A stretch of DNA of 64,000 nucleotides from Aldrovandia affinis (lineage: Eukaryota > Chordata > Actinopteri > Notacanthiformes > Halosauridae): assembly GCA_029706075.1 (NCBI GenBank), contig JAINUG010000072.1, positions 1,729,019 through 1,793,018 on the forward strand. The letters run 5' to 3'. The notes beneath the pieces were generated by a model that was not told the origin of the DNA, did no database searches, and saw nothing but the letters and a program-made list of their open reading frames with translations. Within the stretch, counting starts at the first letter, position 1, and the number at the start of each line of letters is the position of its first letter. This document shows, piece by piece, positions 1-10,788 of the stretch. Position numbers and translations under genes: made by a program.

Positions 1-1067
1 TATTTTACTTGCGATGCTTGTCCTATTTAAAGGTCTTTACAACAGAACTCACTGATACATTTTGGGCTTAATTAGTACATTTTCTTTAGGATAAGAGGAT
101 ATTTTAGTATGTACAAAGTGCATAATTAATAGGCTCAGAAAGTTAAATGTCTTCTGGGTGTAAAGCATTAATTGCCTTTGCAAATTAACATATCCGCTCA
201 AGTAACACTTTCTCCTTGTGAAAGGCATAATTCAAAAATAATAAAAAATAAATGTCATCTGTTGAGGAAAACTGCAGTAATAAACATCCAGATTGTGTTG
301 CCAAAAAATAATAATAATAATAAAAAAAGATCTGACTTTCAGGTTTAAGAAAAAATTCATGCCAGCAAGCTATCACTTCCCTATCACGTCTCTCTCTGTT
401 CTGTTCTGGACCCAAGGACCCAATTTCTCATTTTCGTCCTTTTACTAACACTCGACACTACATTAGCATGCCCTTGATGTGCATAGTGGGTGGTGACTGG
501 CTGCATACGAGGGAGAGATATTAAAATGGAAGCAAATGCATCTCTTCCCTAATTTTAAGTGGACAGGTCAGGATTCTGTTTCATGGAGCTGGGGACACGA
601 GGAGGGATTATTATTATTTCCTTTCTTTTTTCATTTTGTTTGTTGTGTGGTGTGTTATGTGTGACCACCTGAATTGACACCGAGCTCATTATATTGAGCA
701 GAAAAAGGGCCCCTTTATTGCGAAATTGCCATGAGATAAATGAACAGAATCAGCTTTGTTATTTCGTGTCTTCAGCTTCCCAGCAATTAGAACCGTCTCC
801 ATCTACAGAATGCTTCACCTTTAACCCTCTGCTGCTTGCTACTGCCTCCAGGCAACAAATTATAATTCTGTCACTGCTGACCTTTATTAATATTATATTT
901 TTGATGCTAATAGACAACCAATCTCATCACCTGACAAGATAAGGAGGTAATTTAGATTAAACGTAAAGCCATGGGATATTCATTCAGCATAAGGTCCCAT
1001 AAAAACACGATAAATACGAGAGGTCATTTATAAAAGGTCAATTATTAATTAGCATAATATATATATA
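1..1067. other. unique AT-rich stretch, no gene seen
   Basis: No conserved protein, RNA gene or transposon end is visible. There is a short ATA/A-rich run near 303-330. The open frames here are short and of low complexity. Confidence 0.6.
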
Positions 1068-1430
1068 CAGTGTGTATAAAAAGTATACACGCCCCTGGGC
1101 ATTTTTAACATTTTATTTGATTACATCATGGAATCAAAATTGATTTAATTGGATTTAATTCATCAGTGACCACTGCCACTGTTCGAAACAAAACAAAGTA
1201 ATTTCAAATAATAATAAAAAAACAACTCTAAAGCTTATTCTTAATTAATGACAAAAAAAGAGAAAATAGTTAATTGCATAAGTATTCACCCCCGCCCCCC
1301 TTCCCCTTGACTTAATACTTGATAGAGGCACCTTTAGCTGCATGTACAGCTGTTTCTATTTGGGTACGTTTCTACCAGCTTTGCACATCTGGACACAGCT
1401 ATTTGCATCCATTCTTCTTTGCAAAACTGC
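1068..1430. mobile_element. Tc1/mariner-like transposon end (truncated)
   Basis: The segment starts with CAGTGTGTATAAAAAGTATA directly after a TA dinucleotide in an ATAT run, which is the usual Tc1 target. It continues with the block 'ttgacttaatacttg' and 'cacctttagctgca'. The same blocks occur on the other strand in the small element at 42287-42549, so the two are copies of one family. The similarity fades after about 1430 and I see no opposite terminal repeat, so this is one end only. No transposase sequence remains. The family assignment rests on the TA target, the terminal CAGTG and the internal match. Confidence 0.65.
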
Positions 1431-3411
1431 TTGGGCTCCTTTCTGTGAGAGCTCCCACAGTTGGTTAGTGCATTTACAAATTAGATTAGTGATTTGGGTG
1501 GAATAACATGTTTCATTTTTTTAACCATGAAGACATAAATAAAATAAAACGTGAAATTGTTTCCTGTTGAAAACAATGCTTTACTACTAAGAGCTAATCA
1601 CATCATATATACAGTATATATCACGTACTACCATTCATCTAGACTCAAAGCATGCAAACAAGGGCATTCATTATCAAGAGAAAGCATTCTGGCAATGTGT
1701 TATGAAGCAATTGCCATCGATAGACCTCCTTCTCCCCCAAAAAAGCTTGCCATAAAATCTGTTTGAAGATGGCATACTGTTTGGTGAAGGGCCAGACCTG
1801 CCAAGCCCTGGGTACCAGTTAGGCTGTTGGGATGTGATGGACAGGTTGTGAAGCAGTGACCCTGAGGAATCAGCGGCCAGGGTCTCGCCATCTTCAGGCG
1901 TGTCAGTCAGCACACATTTGGTCCTCTCTCCACGTGCAAGAGGAGCCATGAGCATCGCCATCTGCCTGGTCCACTTGGGAGCTCCATGGTGCCACGGCTT
2001 TCGGCCTGAAAGCCTCCTGGCGGAGAGGGGGCAGGCGGGCGGGGGCAGGGCCAGAGCCGAGCGCTAATAAGGTGTTAATAAGGTGTTGCGTGGGTCCAGT
2101 CTGCTCCCACGTCTGAGCTGTGAGTCTGTGAGCTCCCCGGCTCTGCCTAACCTTGACCTTCTCCCATCCCACACTACTGATATTCACTCAGAGGCTGACT
2201 TTCTGCCATTTCCATTACCACGTTACCGCCAAATAAGAGAGCCTTCTCAACCACCCACAACAGGAGAAATCCTGAGTATTATAGCTCTTTCCAAAACAAG
2301 AAAGAAAAAACAAAAAAACATAACTGCTCTTAGTTTAGATTGTTCTTTTTCTTTGTGTCTATATTCTCTTTTTCATTCAGGCCATTCAATACAAAACCCC
2401 ATTACGGACACGGAGACGCCTGGACGACATTCATAATGTATAATTCATAATGTACCTTTGCAGAAGGTAGGTAGTGGGAGTTAATTAGTTTGCAAACATC
2501 ATACGGTTCAGCTCTACCATCCGAGCCTTATGAATAGCAGATAGACTGCGAGGAGAGGTTATGTAAGTATAGTACAAGAGTTTCAAGAGGGAGATAGGGA
2601 AAAAAGTAACAATTGTTTTATTCTGAGGTCCCTTTTTAAAGCTAAATCGACAGTGGTGGTGTACATCTCTATTTACCCATCTCCATGGTTGCAAAATGAC
2701 TGAAGGCAGGGTAAATTGCAACCTCATGAATTTGGGGGGAATTTGTGTTTTAAACCAGCTCTCTGTGTTCCCTTTTACATCCTATCTCTGCAAAATGATT
2801 GCTTTATATCTGAAAGACTTACACTGCAACAACATTCCTGTTGCCAGCATCATTTCATTAATCGTATTTATTAATGTATTAATTAGTCATGTAAATAGAA
2901 ACATGAAATGTGTGGTCCTGGTTTTACTGACCACTGAAACCACTGACCTATATGTGTAGACAATATATAGCCATACATTCATTTAGCTGTACTTCCCAGA
3001 CAAATTAGTATCCTTGCATACATACATGATGAATTCTAAAAAAAAAATCATACAGCAAAATTGTACATAGTCCCCCATGCAAGTACTTCGTAAATAAGTT
3101 ACATAGCACTCCATTAGTAAGGCATAGCTGCACAAATGAGTTCTGCAACTGGATGTTAAGACAAGGTCCAGCAGGGGGAGAGTAGGAGGAGAAGGAGGCA
3201 TATCTCTATTTGTGTTTCAGGAGGACGAGACTAGAGAGAGAGCTGTGACCAGAGAGCAGGAACACCTTTAGGGTGAAGGTTGCGCTGTGTGTCGCCCTCT
3301 GTGTGTTAATTTCCATTCTAAAAGCAGTGGTTCTGGGCAGGTCAGCTGTGAGGAAACACAATCTCCCAACATAGGGAAGGGGAGGCAGCAGAGCGAGGAG
3401 GGCTGCGTCCC
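1431..3411. other. unique stretch with a GC-rich block, no gene seen
   Basis: Around 1880-2180 the sequence is clearly more GC-rich than its surroundings. It holds a G-quadruplex motif (2027-2050) and a short tandem of 'taataaggtgt' (about 2063-2086). The remainder is ordinary AT-rich DNA. Open frames reach about 117 codons but show no domain I recognise. The GC-rich block could be regulatory, but nothing in the sequence proves it. Confidence 0.45.
2027..2050 (+). other. potential G-quadruplex motif
   Basis: Four runs of three or more G (2027-2031, 2037-2039, 2041-2045, 2048-2050) are separated by loops of five, one and two bases. This fits the usual G3+N1-7 pattern on the plus strand. Confidence 0.5.
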
Positions 3412-3722
3412 GCCAAGCCGATCTGAGATCAGTCACTGAGAACCAGTGCCCTCTTTCGCTCGCTCTCTCTGTCATTTATTCCCTCCCTCTGGATACCGTT
3501 TTTCATATACACTTTTATTGCATGCTTTCATTGCAGCGACTGATCTCAGATCAGCTTGGCTAGATATAGCCATCCTCGCCCTGCCGTGTCCAGCAAAGCT
3601 GATCCTGAATCCGTCACTGAGAAACCCATTTTTGTATTCTCTCTCTTTCTCTGTCTCTCTGTGTCATTTATTCCTACCCTCTTGGTGCCATTTGTCTTTT
3701 ACACTTGTGTTGCATGCTTTGG
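3412..3722. repeat. imperfect direct duplication, period about 181-192 bp
   Basis: A block that begins near 'gtcactgaga' (3432), runs through 'gtcatttatt' (3471) and reaches 'ttgcatgcttt' (about 3538) is repeated from 3613 and 3663 to 3720. The offset is 181 bp at the first anchor and 192 bp at the second, so the copies differ by small indels. The overlapping open frame 3446-3754 shows the duplication as two similar blocks starting SLCHLF. The frame is a by-product of the repeat. A short inverted match (gatctgagatcag at 3419 and ctgatctcagatcag at 3540) lies inside. Confidence 0.6.
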
Positions 3723-3984
3723 GGCACTGGAGAGAGCCAGGGCTGGAGTGTTAAAGCCCTTATTTCCCCTATAAACACAAATCCAGAGAGAGGGTTTAGT
3801 GCTTTAGGAAGGGACTTAATTGGGTGGATTATTTGCATCGGGGTGAGCATTGGATTATGCGTTACTTATTCGCAGGGTTCTAAATCTATAATTAAATTTT
3901 TTCACTCACTGGATTTTGTGTTTTATGGGTAATGTCATTGTGTCCCAATAGTCATTATCTTAAGGGTATTATAGTGTCCAAAAA

Positions 3985-3998
3985 CCACTAGGTGGCGT
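3985..3998 (+). promoter_or_regulatory. candidate CTCF core motif
   Basis: CCACTAGGTGGCGT matches the vertebrate CTCF core consensus CCASYAGRKGGCRS at 13 of 14 positions. It lies in non-repetitive DNA. A single motif match is weak evidence of occupancy. Confidence 0.35.
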
Positions 3999-4469
3999 AG
4001 TCCATTGCGCTACTCCACTTTGATCATTGGTGCCCAATGATAGGAATAACAGAACTCTTGATTTTATGTCCTGGCCTTTCAAACTGTTCCATACGGCAAT
4101 TTATGTGAGATTTCGAGAGACCACTTCCATCCCACAGTTGTTGAAAATAAATCAGTCTTCAAGAGGAGAGGTGTGAAAGGACAGTTTAGTCTCAGGATCT
4201 TATTGCACAGATGGACTTCAATGGCCCAAGGCACATCTATTCTACTCTGATACCTGAAGGACCTGATGGCCGTAATTTAGAGACAGTTTTCAGTCTTCAA
4301 AGGGCAATTTCGCATTTAGACAGGGATTGTTGGTCAGGACTCATCGGTGAGTCGTAAGAGAAGTTGAGATGGGTAAGATAAATTCAAAAAGAGTCTAGTT
4401 GTACTATCACCATTTTTTTCTGTAAAAGTAATACAAGTGAGTGAATAAGCCACACTGTATGTAAGAATG

Positions 4470-4665
4470 TACAGGTAACTACCCAAATAAAGAAAACACT
4501 TGAGTAAAGGAGGGATCCTTTAAATGGTGCAGTATCACAGCCAGTATCGTCAGATAGGCCCGGCCCTCCCCTTTCCATCGAGCCCCCCACCCGGCCAGGG
4601 CCATTTGAGTGCTCCCCCGGGTTACCAATGAAGTACTGCCTTTATTTTGGCAGTTACCTTTACCT
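4470..4665. mobile_element. miniature inverted-repeat element with Tc1-type ends
   Basis: The left end reads TACAGGTAACTACCCAAATA. The right end, read on the other strand, contains the matching block CAGTTACC preceded by TTTATTTTGG (about 4641-4660). The same terminal sequence occurs at 23157 and 56979. The interior (about 200 bp) has no coding content, so this is a non-autonomous derivative. The right boundary is approximate because the final TA is not clear. Confidence 0.6.
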
Positions 4666-4720
4666 GCACCTATGCACTGTGCTAAGAATTGTCATTACAG
4701 TGGTGGATACTTGTACTATC

Positions 4721-4946
4721 TGTGGCAGCCCAATGGGCTGCACAAGAAAATGGCTGCCTGTCCTACAACACATGGGAGCCAAGAAACACTACATTTCCCA
4801 GCAGGCCACAGAAACACCTGAGCAAAGTCAAGGCAACGGGAATAACGACCAGCTGAAGGCCATTTCAAGGCCTATTTAAAGGGCTGAATCCCATTACACT
4901 GGGAGAGGAGTAGGAACGTGTTTTGGAAGGAGTTGCTGTGCGTGTG

Positions 4947-4978
<32 letters not shown>

Positions 4979-5379
4979 TGTGCGTGCGCGCGTGCGCGTG
5001 CGTGTGCGTGCGTGCGTGTGCGTGTGTGTTTGAAGAGAGAGAAGCCTGTGAAGTTGTTGACCAGCCAGGATTTGGAGAGCGTGTTGGAGTGTTTTGTGTT
5101 TGACCGGATTGTGTGAGGACCCCTTTTGAATATCAACTACGGACTGGATTACGGAACTGAACTGGATTTTGGAATTGGATTGGACTTTGACAACGAGCTA
5201 AGGATTGCGGACTTTATGTGTTTGTATTCCCCCGAAGACCCCACCCTTTGTTTTGTGTTGTCAAGAGTTTGTTTATTAAATTATCATTTTGTTTATATTA
5301 CTGCCTCCTCTGTGTTCTTGAACTTGCCTACGCCCTCTGCAAGGTCTGTGAGTGTCGCCCAACCCCTGGGGACACCACA
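4721..5379 (+). mobile_element. solo LTR of a retroelement (plus orientation)
   Basis: The element begins TGTGGCAG and ends GACACCACA, with the TG...CA ends of LTRs. It is flanked on both sides by the direct repeat TATC (4717-4720 and 5380-5383), a 4-bp target duplication. Inside there is a TATA-like box (CCTATTTAAAGG, about 4871) and downstream an ATTAAA polyadenylation-type signal (5275-5280), in the order expected for U3-R-U5. A second copy lies in reverse at 30308-30861. No gag, pol or env sequence adjoins either copy, so each is most simply a solo LTR left by recombination. Ty3/Gypsy-like and retrovirus-like origins cannot be separated from the LTR alone. A TGCG microsatellite has expanded inside this copy only. 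Confidence 0.75.
4937..5031. repeat. (TGCG)n / TG-rich microsatellite inside the solo LTR
   Basis: Tandem GTGC and GTGT units with a short CGCGC interruption. The second LTR copy has no such tract at the matching place, so the expansion happened after the copies separated. Confidence 0.85.
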
Positions 5380-5383
5380 TATC

Positions 5384-6690
5384 CTATCTACTGAAGTCCA
5401 GTCCAGTCCAGATGTCCACTGAGCATTAATATCTACCAAACAGTTTGTAAATGTGTGTTTGTGTGTCTTTTTTATTTCCTTATTAATGTTGTGCTTATAA
5501 TGGCAGTACATTTGAGGATATGTATACTGTAGGTAAGTGACTGAATATGTTACATCCCTCATTTATTAGTGTTATGGATGAAAAGTGTATTTATGACTGG
5601 TAGTCAAACTAAAACAGGGTGTCCAACTTCAATGCCTGATTTAAATAAATCTGTTTTTGTTGGTTCACTTTCTTTGTTGCTGCTTGTGATATATTGTTGG
5701 TTCAGTCCAAACCAGTACTGGCCTTTGATGCACTGGTCATTCGGTAATAAAACAATACAAAAAGAGTGGCATGGCTGGAACTTTGACTGTATTTGTAAAT
5801 GTTGTCAACTACATACAACATTTGCTGCTGATGTAATCAGTGTACCAAACAGCCCCAGCAAAGAAACACATGGTCGCCATTTTGACACAACCACTAGTCG
5901 TCCTCCACAGGGTCTCTCTCATCAGCATAAATTGTTGTAGGCATATGGCCAATTCAGTGGCAAATTGGTTAACACATTGATTCTGGTTGCACCTATAAAT
6001 CACACCTCAGGTTGTCAGGAAACCTGTGTGCCTGAAAGTCATAAAATATTAGTTTTTTTTGTGGTCATCAAAATTTTACATTTTTTTAAAGATTGTTTTA
6101 GAGATACCATTTTGAACAGGTCTGTGATATATTGGTGTAAGTAGAGATTTCCATGAGTGAAGCTGGCATTTTCATTTGTTTCACATTTTTCAACACAAAT
6201 AAGTCTATATATTCTTGTAGAAATGATTCTTCTTGTATGAGGCCAACTGGAGCTGTTTGTGCATAGTCTGCTATATGCACTGCCCAAAAGAGAGGAAGAG
6301 GAAAAATGGGGGTTATTTATATGTAAATGTATTGACAGAAAATAGGAATTTGTGTCCAGAGGCAATAAAAATGAATTATTCTGTTCAAGATCAGTGCTCT
6401 GAATTGAAGCAGCATAAACACAGCCACACCAATGCCTAGTACAAGGAACATAGTAATTACATATATATTTTATAGTTTACAATATAATAAACAAATTAAT
6501 TAGGAACAAGCCCCATGTGAAAATGCTTGGAGCCTACTTTGGTATTAAATTCCCCCTCCACCGATCTGTGTAAAATTTTTTTTTATTTAAAACTTTGTGA
6601 CCATAACCTCTCCACCCGAGTAACGTTCTGCCCTTTACGTTTAAAACAACAGTGGTGGGAAAAGCCATAAAGCAGGTCAGACACTGCACC
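5384..6690. other. unique stretch, no gene seen
   Basis: AT-rich sequence without recognisable coding or repeat structure. Open frames up to 123 codons have no recognisable domain. Confidence 0.55.
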
Positions 6691-6691
6691 T

Positions 6692-6724
6692 CTGAGTGTG
6701 TGTGTGTGTATGTGTGTGTGTATC
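6692..6724. repeat. short (TG)n microsatellite
   Basis: GTGTGTGTGTGTGTAT followed by more GT units, about 30 bp, slightly interrupted. Confidence 0.8.
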
Positions 6725-6901
6725 ACCCCATACATTACAGCAGTCAGTTGGGCAGAGCACTTTCACTGTGATTTACGTGTGCTGTTGCCCTGTGAGCTGC
6801 TGAAGGGGTATTTCTGGGCAGTGCTTAAGAATGGAGCATCCGTCACTGCCACACAGTGGAAGCAGGGCATGGGGCTAATACTGTGTCCCCTTAGTAGCGC
6901 A

Positions 6902-6903
6902 CA

Positions 6904-6972
<69 letters not shown>

Positions 6973-7058
6973 GCACATGTAACCACATCTACACACATAC
7001 ATGCAGACATACCTACACACAGATCTACACACACACACATGCAGAGACACCTATACAC

Positions 7059-7090
<32 letters not shown>

Positions 7091-7238
7091 CTACACATGC
7101 ACACACACGCACACAGACCCAACTACATACACATTTACACACACGCACACACACACACATGTAGACACACCTACACACACAACTACGGATGCACACAGCA
7201 CACATAAAGCTTTCAAAAAAGCATTTACAGCTAAATCC

Positions 7239-7295
<57 letters not shown>

Positions 7296-7302
7296 ACACA
7301 CA
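6902..7302. repeat. compound (CA)n microsatellite cluster
   Basis: There is a long pure CA run at about 6905-6968, then about 270 bp of degenerate CA-rich sequence with recurring 'ctacacac' and 'catgcaga' phrases, then a second pure CA run at about 7241-7288. All open frames crossing it are repetitive Cys-Val or Thr-His strings and are not genes. Confidence 0.9.
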
Positions 7303-8293
7303 AATCGATAAAACTGTGCTCTTACAGTAGCACACCTTTTTATTTAATTGTTGCTTGAGGAAAATGCCTAATGGTATTCTATTTTGGTAAGTCATTAAGC
7401 ATGATTGCACTCAGTCCAGAGGGTAACTATCAAAGGCATTGACTGATGGCGAGGCCCTTCCTCTGAGGTCCCCTTGCTGTCCAAAGATGATGACAAGTGA
7501 CTGGATCCCTTATAGTAATATGAACTGCCCTTCTATTATCACTGGAGACAAAATCATATTTTCACAGCCATCGTTTTGAAGCAGGAGAGACATTGCTGCA
7601 AAAAGGTTTGGGTACCACAAACGTGCAATACATCAAAACATTAATTTACTATTTTTATATGCATTATACCATCAGATGATAGGGAAGTGACAGGGACACA
7701 CTTCATTTTTCCTTTGAGGTTGTGGATGCATCACACTTGGCTGGGAATTCACTGGAAATACCAGTATCATTGTGGCAAAAATATTTATCATTTCCTTGCA
7801 GCTGGTTCCTCTTAGAGAAGCTATACCATAAGGTTACTGCTATTGAACAGATTTAGGAAGCATTTGTCACCTACTTTCACCCATATTTTTTTCTTAGCTG
7901 AAAAATGATTTAGAGGGCTTAGCAGGTGAGTTGTGATTTGGACCGGTAATCCTCCTAACCTTCAGTGAAACAGAAATTAATCTCACACTCACACATGCTG
8001 ACAACAAAACACCTCCTGCATACATGTTGGCTTTCAGATTTCATAACCCCACTTCCCGCTCGCCACACTGTATTCATTTGATGAATTATCTTGAGTACAT
8101 CAAATGTCTGTTGGTTTTTATATTCTGGTGTCTTGGTGATATTGGGCGTACATATTTAGACTGAGATTCTGGATCCAATATTGAACTAATTCCATTCATT
8201 CAAGGTAATTGTAACAGTTGCCTTGGGTTAGGGTGAGATGAATTTCATGAACTGAGCAACAATGGGAAATATATCAAATATCATGTACATGGA
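7303..8293. other. unique stretch, no gene seen
   Basis: No repeat family, RNA gene or plausible coding region recognised. Confidence 0.55.
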
Positions 8294-8415
8294 TGGTTCT
8301 GTGTGGCTTAGCAGGTAGAGCATGGCTTTGGCAACGCTTAGGTTGTGGGTTCAATTCCCACTGCGACAACATATACTGAAAAACGTATGCATTCACTACT
8401 GTAAGTCGCACTGAT
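8294..8415 (+). mobile_element. tRNA-derived SINE (5' head, tail truncated)
   Basis: The head is tRNA-like. An A-box-type sequence (GTGGCTTAGCAGGTAGAG, about 8302-8319) is followed by the B box GGTTCAATTCC (8348-8358). These are the internal RNA polymerase III promoter elements. It then continues into 'actactgtaagtcgc' (about 8394-8408), the start of the conserved SINE 3' tail seen in fuller form (reverse strand) at 23909. The tail stops after a few bases, so the copy is 3' truncated. A real tRNA gene is unlikely because of the attached tail. Confidence 0.8.
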
Positions 8416-9287
8416 CTTGAACAGACCTGTAAATAGGTAAGTAAACACAATTCCAGCGAGAGTGAAAGCAGTGTGCTTTTTATACTCATCCTTCAATTTT
8501 TCCCCCACAAGCAGACCTCATCTGGTACTCTAAGAGGCCAAAGAGCCAGGAACCATGTGGATTTAACAATGTGGTCACTCAATATTGTGCTCGCCACAGC
8601 ACAGGGTATCTTCAATCACTTTCAGGGTTAGAGCTCAACCCTACTGCTAGAATTTCAGCCCATGAAAGGACAGTGACAAGATGACAGATTTAAAGTGAAT
8701 CCCATGTTAGTCAGAACAACAAACAGGATGAAAAAAAAAAGTTCATCAGGAGATGCAGAGATTTTTTCTAATCAATTTTAGATCGAGCGATGCACATTTT
8801 TAGCAAAAGCAGAAGCAGGTGTGAAATGGCTCTTTCCATGCTAGGCTGTGGTATGTACACATTTAGAATGACCCCACCTGACCCGTATCGCCACAGCTGC
8901 ATGCACTTCAGATGCAACAGCTGTCATACCATTGACACCTTGATAGCAGATTAATGCCGACTGTGAGAAGTTAGGGTAGCCCAGAGCAACCAACGGGCTA
9001 TCAGCTGGACTGTCTGCTGGGTAGCTAACGATTGAAGTTCACCTTTAATCAACACTGACAGTTTTATTTTTGAAGATTCCGGTGAAAGGTTGAGTGTCTC
9101 AAGGTTGTTCTGTGCTTTTCACACAATCCGTGGTATTAGACACAGTGATGGCAAAATGAAAACGAGCTCTCCCGTCGGACCTGGGCAAAACATCCTTTGC
9201 TTTTAGTTATGTTTTCTAGTAGTGTCTCCCTCATTGTCAATATGATCTTTGGGGGTCAATTAAAGAACGGAGGGGGTAATGCATTAA
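8416..9287. other. unique stretch, no gene seen
   Basis: No recognisable gene or repeat up to the TTAA target site of the next element. Confidence 0.5.
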
Positions 9288-9291
9288 TTAA

Positions 9292-10784
9292 CCCCCTGAG
9301 GTCGACGGGAGCGGCGCCGCTCCCAGCAGCAATAAAAGTATATTACTATTTCTAACTTCGCGATATTTTATCATACACACGCGACAAAAACATTGACAGA
9401 AACCTTAGAATCGCGACTTTCCGATTTGAGCACTGGCAAATCAAATGGGATTTTTTAAATTAGGTTAATTAGACCAAAAGTAAACCTTGCCTTTTACTCT
9501 CTTTTTTACCTGGTAGTAACGTCCCCCTTCTATTGACATGGTAACTAGGTGCGAGTTTCGGGGAGGTGTGGGGAGGGGCGTGGGGCCATGTGTGAAAACG
9601 CCGGCGTAAACACATAAACTGTCCCGACAATTTTAAGCAAGATTTTATACAGACATACAATTTTATTCAAGATGGAAAGGTTTTCTGCGCTGCAGTGTTT
9701 GAGAGTATTGATGAAAAGCGACGAAGACAATAACTGACGAAGAGTAAGTAACTATATTTGATTTGCCATGTTATCAAATACTCGTATATATATTCAATAT
9801 ATGAATTCCGCGTGTTGCAACGTAACAAATTGCAATATGCACACAAGATCTATGGAAGAATACTTTTCAAACAGCCTACAATGTTATTTATTTCGCTTGT
9901 TTTCAAATACTCGTGAAAATATATAATATACACTCTTGTGACTTAAAACATATTCAGCGTGTTAGTAACTTAATCTAAATCCCTAACGTTAGTAGATTAG
10001 TTGGTTAGTACTATACACATCTACCTAATATATACAAAGTGCAATCTAGAAAGTAAGAAGGAAGAAAACGAGATAATAAGCGAAGGCGTAAAAAACCCGA
10101 AAAGTATAAACTCCCGAAGTGCATGACAAGCGAAGGAGTGGATCTCGAAATAAACGGAACAAGGACAGACAGGGAGCAGAACGTGACAGAACAGGGAAAA
10201 TGCAATACTGGATAAAGAATAATGAATAAGGACTGAATGAAAAATAAACAAAGACCAAAAAACAACAGAACAGGAACTCAGAATATAACACTGATGGCCC
10301 AGTGAGATGGCCAATCTGACAGATTTTAGAGGTGTGGACAATGAATAATGAATATTCAGGTTTTTAGCATTTAGCCCTCCCACAGCCTGAAATAAATGTG
10401 ACCAGTTCTGATAAAAACAGGTTTTTAGCTATTTAGATCTCAGATGTGCTAAACTGTTTTCACACCCTTACATAACCAAGACCCTGATGAACAAACGCAC
10501 ATTGGCAAAACAATTCGTCACTATAGTTTAGTGTGTGCTTTCACAACTTTTGTGACAGCAGAAAAATTTACTATTTTTAACTTGTGTGTTTGTAGATCTA
10601 TTTACAAGCTGCATATGATACTGACCAAACTATTGATGGCATACAAATGTAGCTGTGATTGTCCTTCAAATAAAAATATCAAACACTTTGGAGTAAGTGT
10701 GTGTTAAATTGATGAAATTGAGATAAATATCAGACCATGCCAAAATCAAAAAACAGCTAAAAGCTTAGCACGGACCTCAGAGGG
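9292..10784. mobile_element. piggyBac-type element, copy A (non-autonomous)
   Basis: It is flanked by TTAA on both sides (9288-9291 and 10785-10788), the target of piggyBac transposons. The inverted ends read CCCCCTGAGGTC at the left and GACCTCAGAGGG at the right. About 340 bp of the left end and about 490 bp of the right end match copy B at 36503-38066 closely. Fifteen bases in from the left end is an 18-bp perfect palindrome (9307-9324). The core (about 9830-10290) is largely unrelated to the core of copy B, although both share an 'atatatgaattccgcgt' block. No transposase is recognisable in this copy. Confidence 0.8.
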
Positions 10785-10788
10785 TTAA

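Noticed and set aside
3168..3180. Second CTCF-like site (ccagcagggggag)
   Set aside because: It departs from the consensus at the conserved C near the end of the core and is too common a string to call.
4961..5031. TGCG/CGCG tract as a CpG island or promoter
   Set aside because: It is a microsatellite expansion inside an LTR, absent from the sibling LTR copy.
6763..7303. Long open frames of Cys-Val or Thr-His repeats around 6.9-7.3 kb
   Set aside because: They are the translation of (CA/GT)n tracts in different frames, not proteins. The same applies to frames at 51649, 53661, 53718 and 56049.
8294..8366. Possible true tRNA gene
   Set aside because: A and B boxes are present, but the sequence runs into a SINE tail and the cloverleaf would be poor. 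It is a SINE head.
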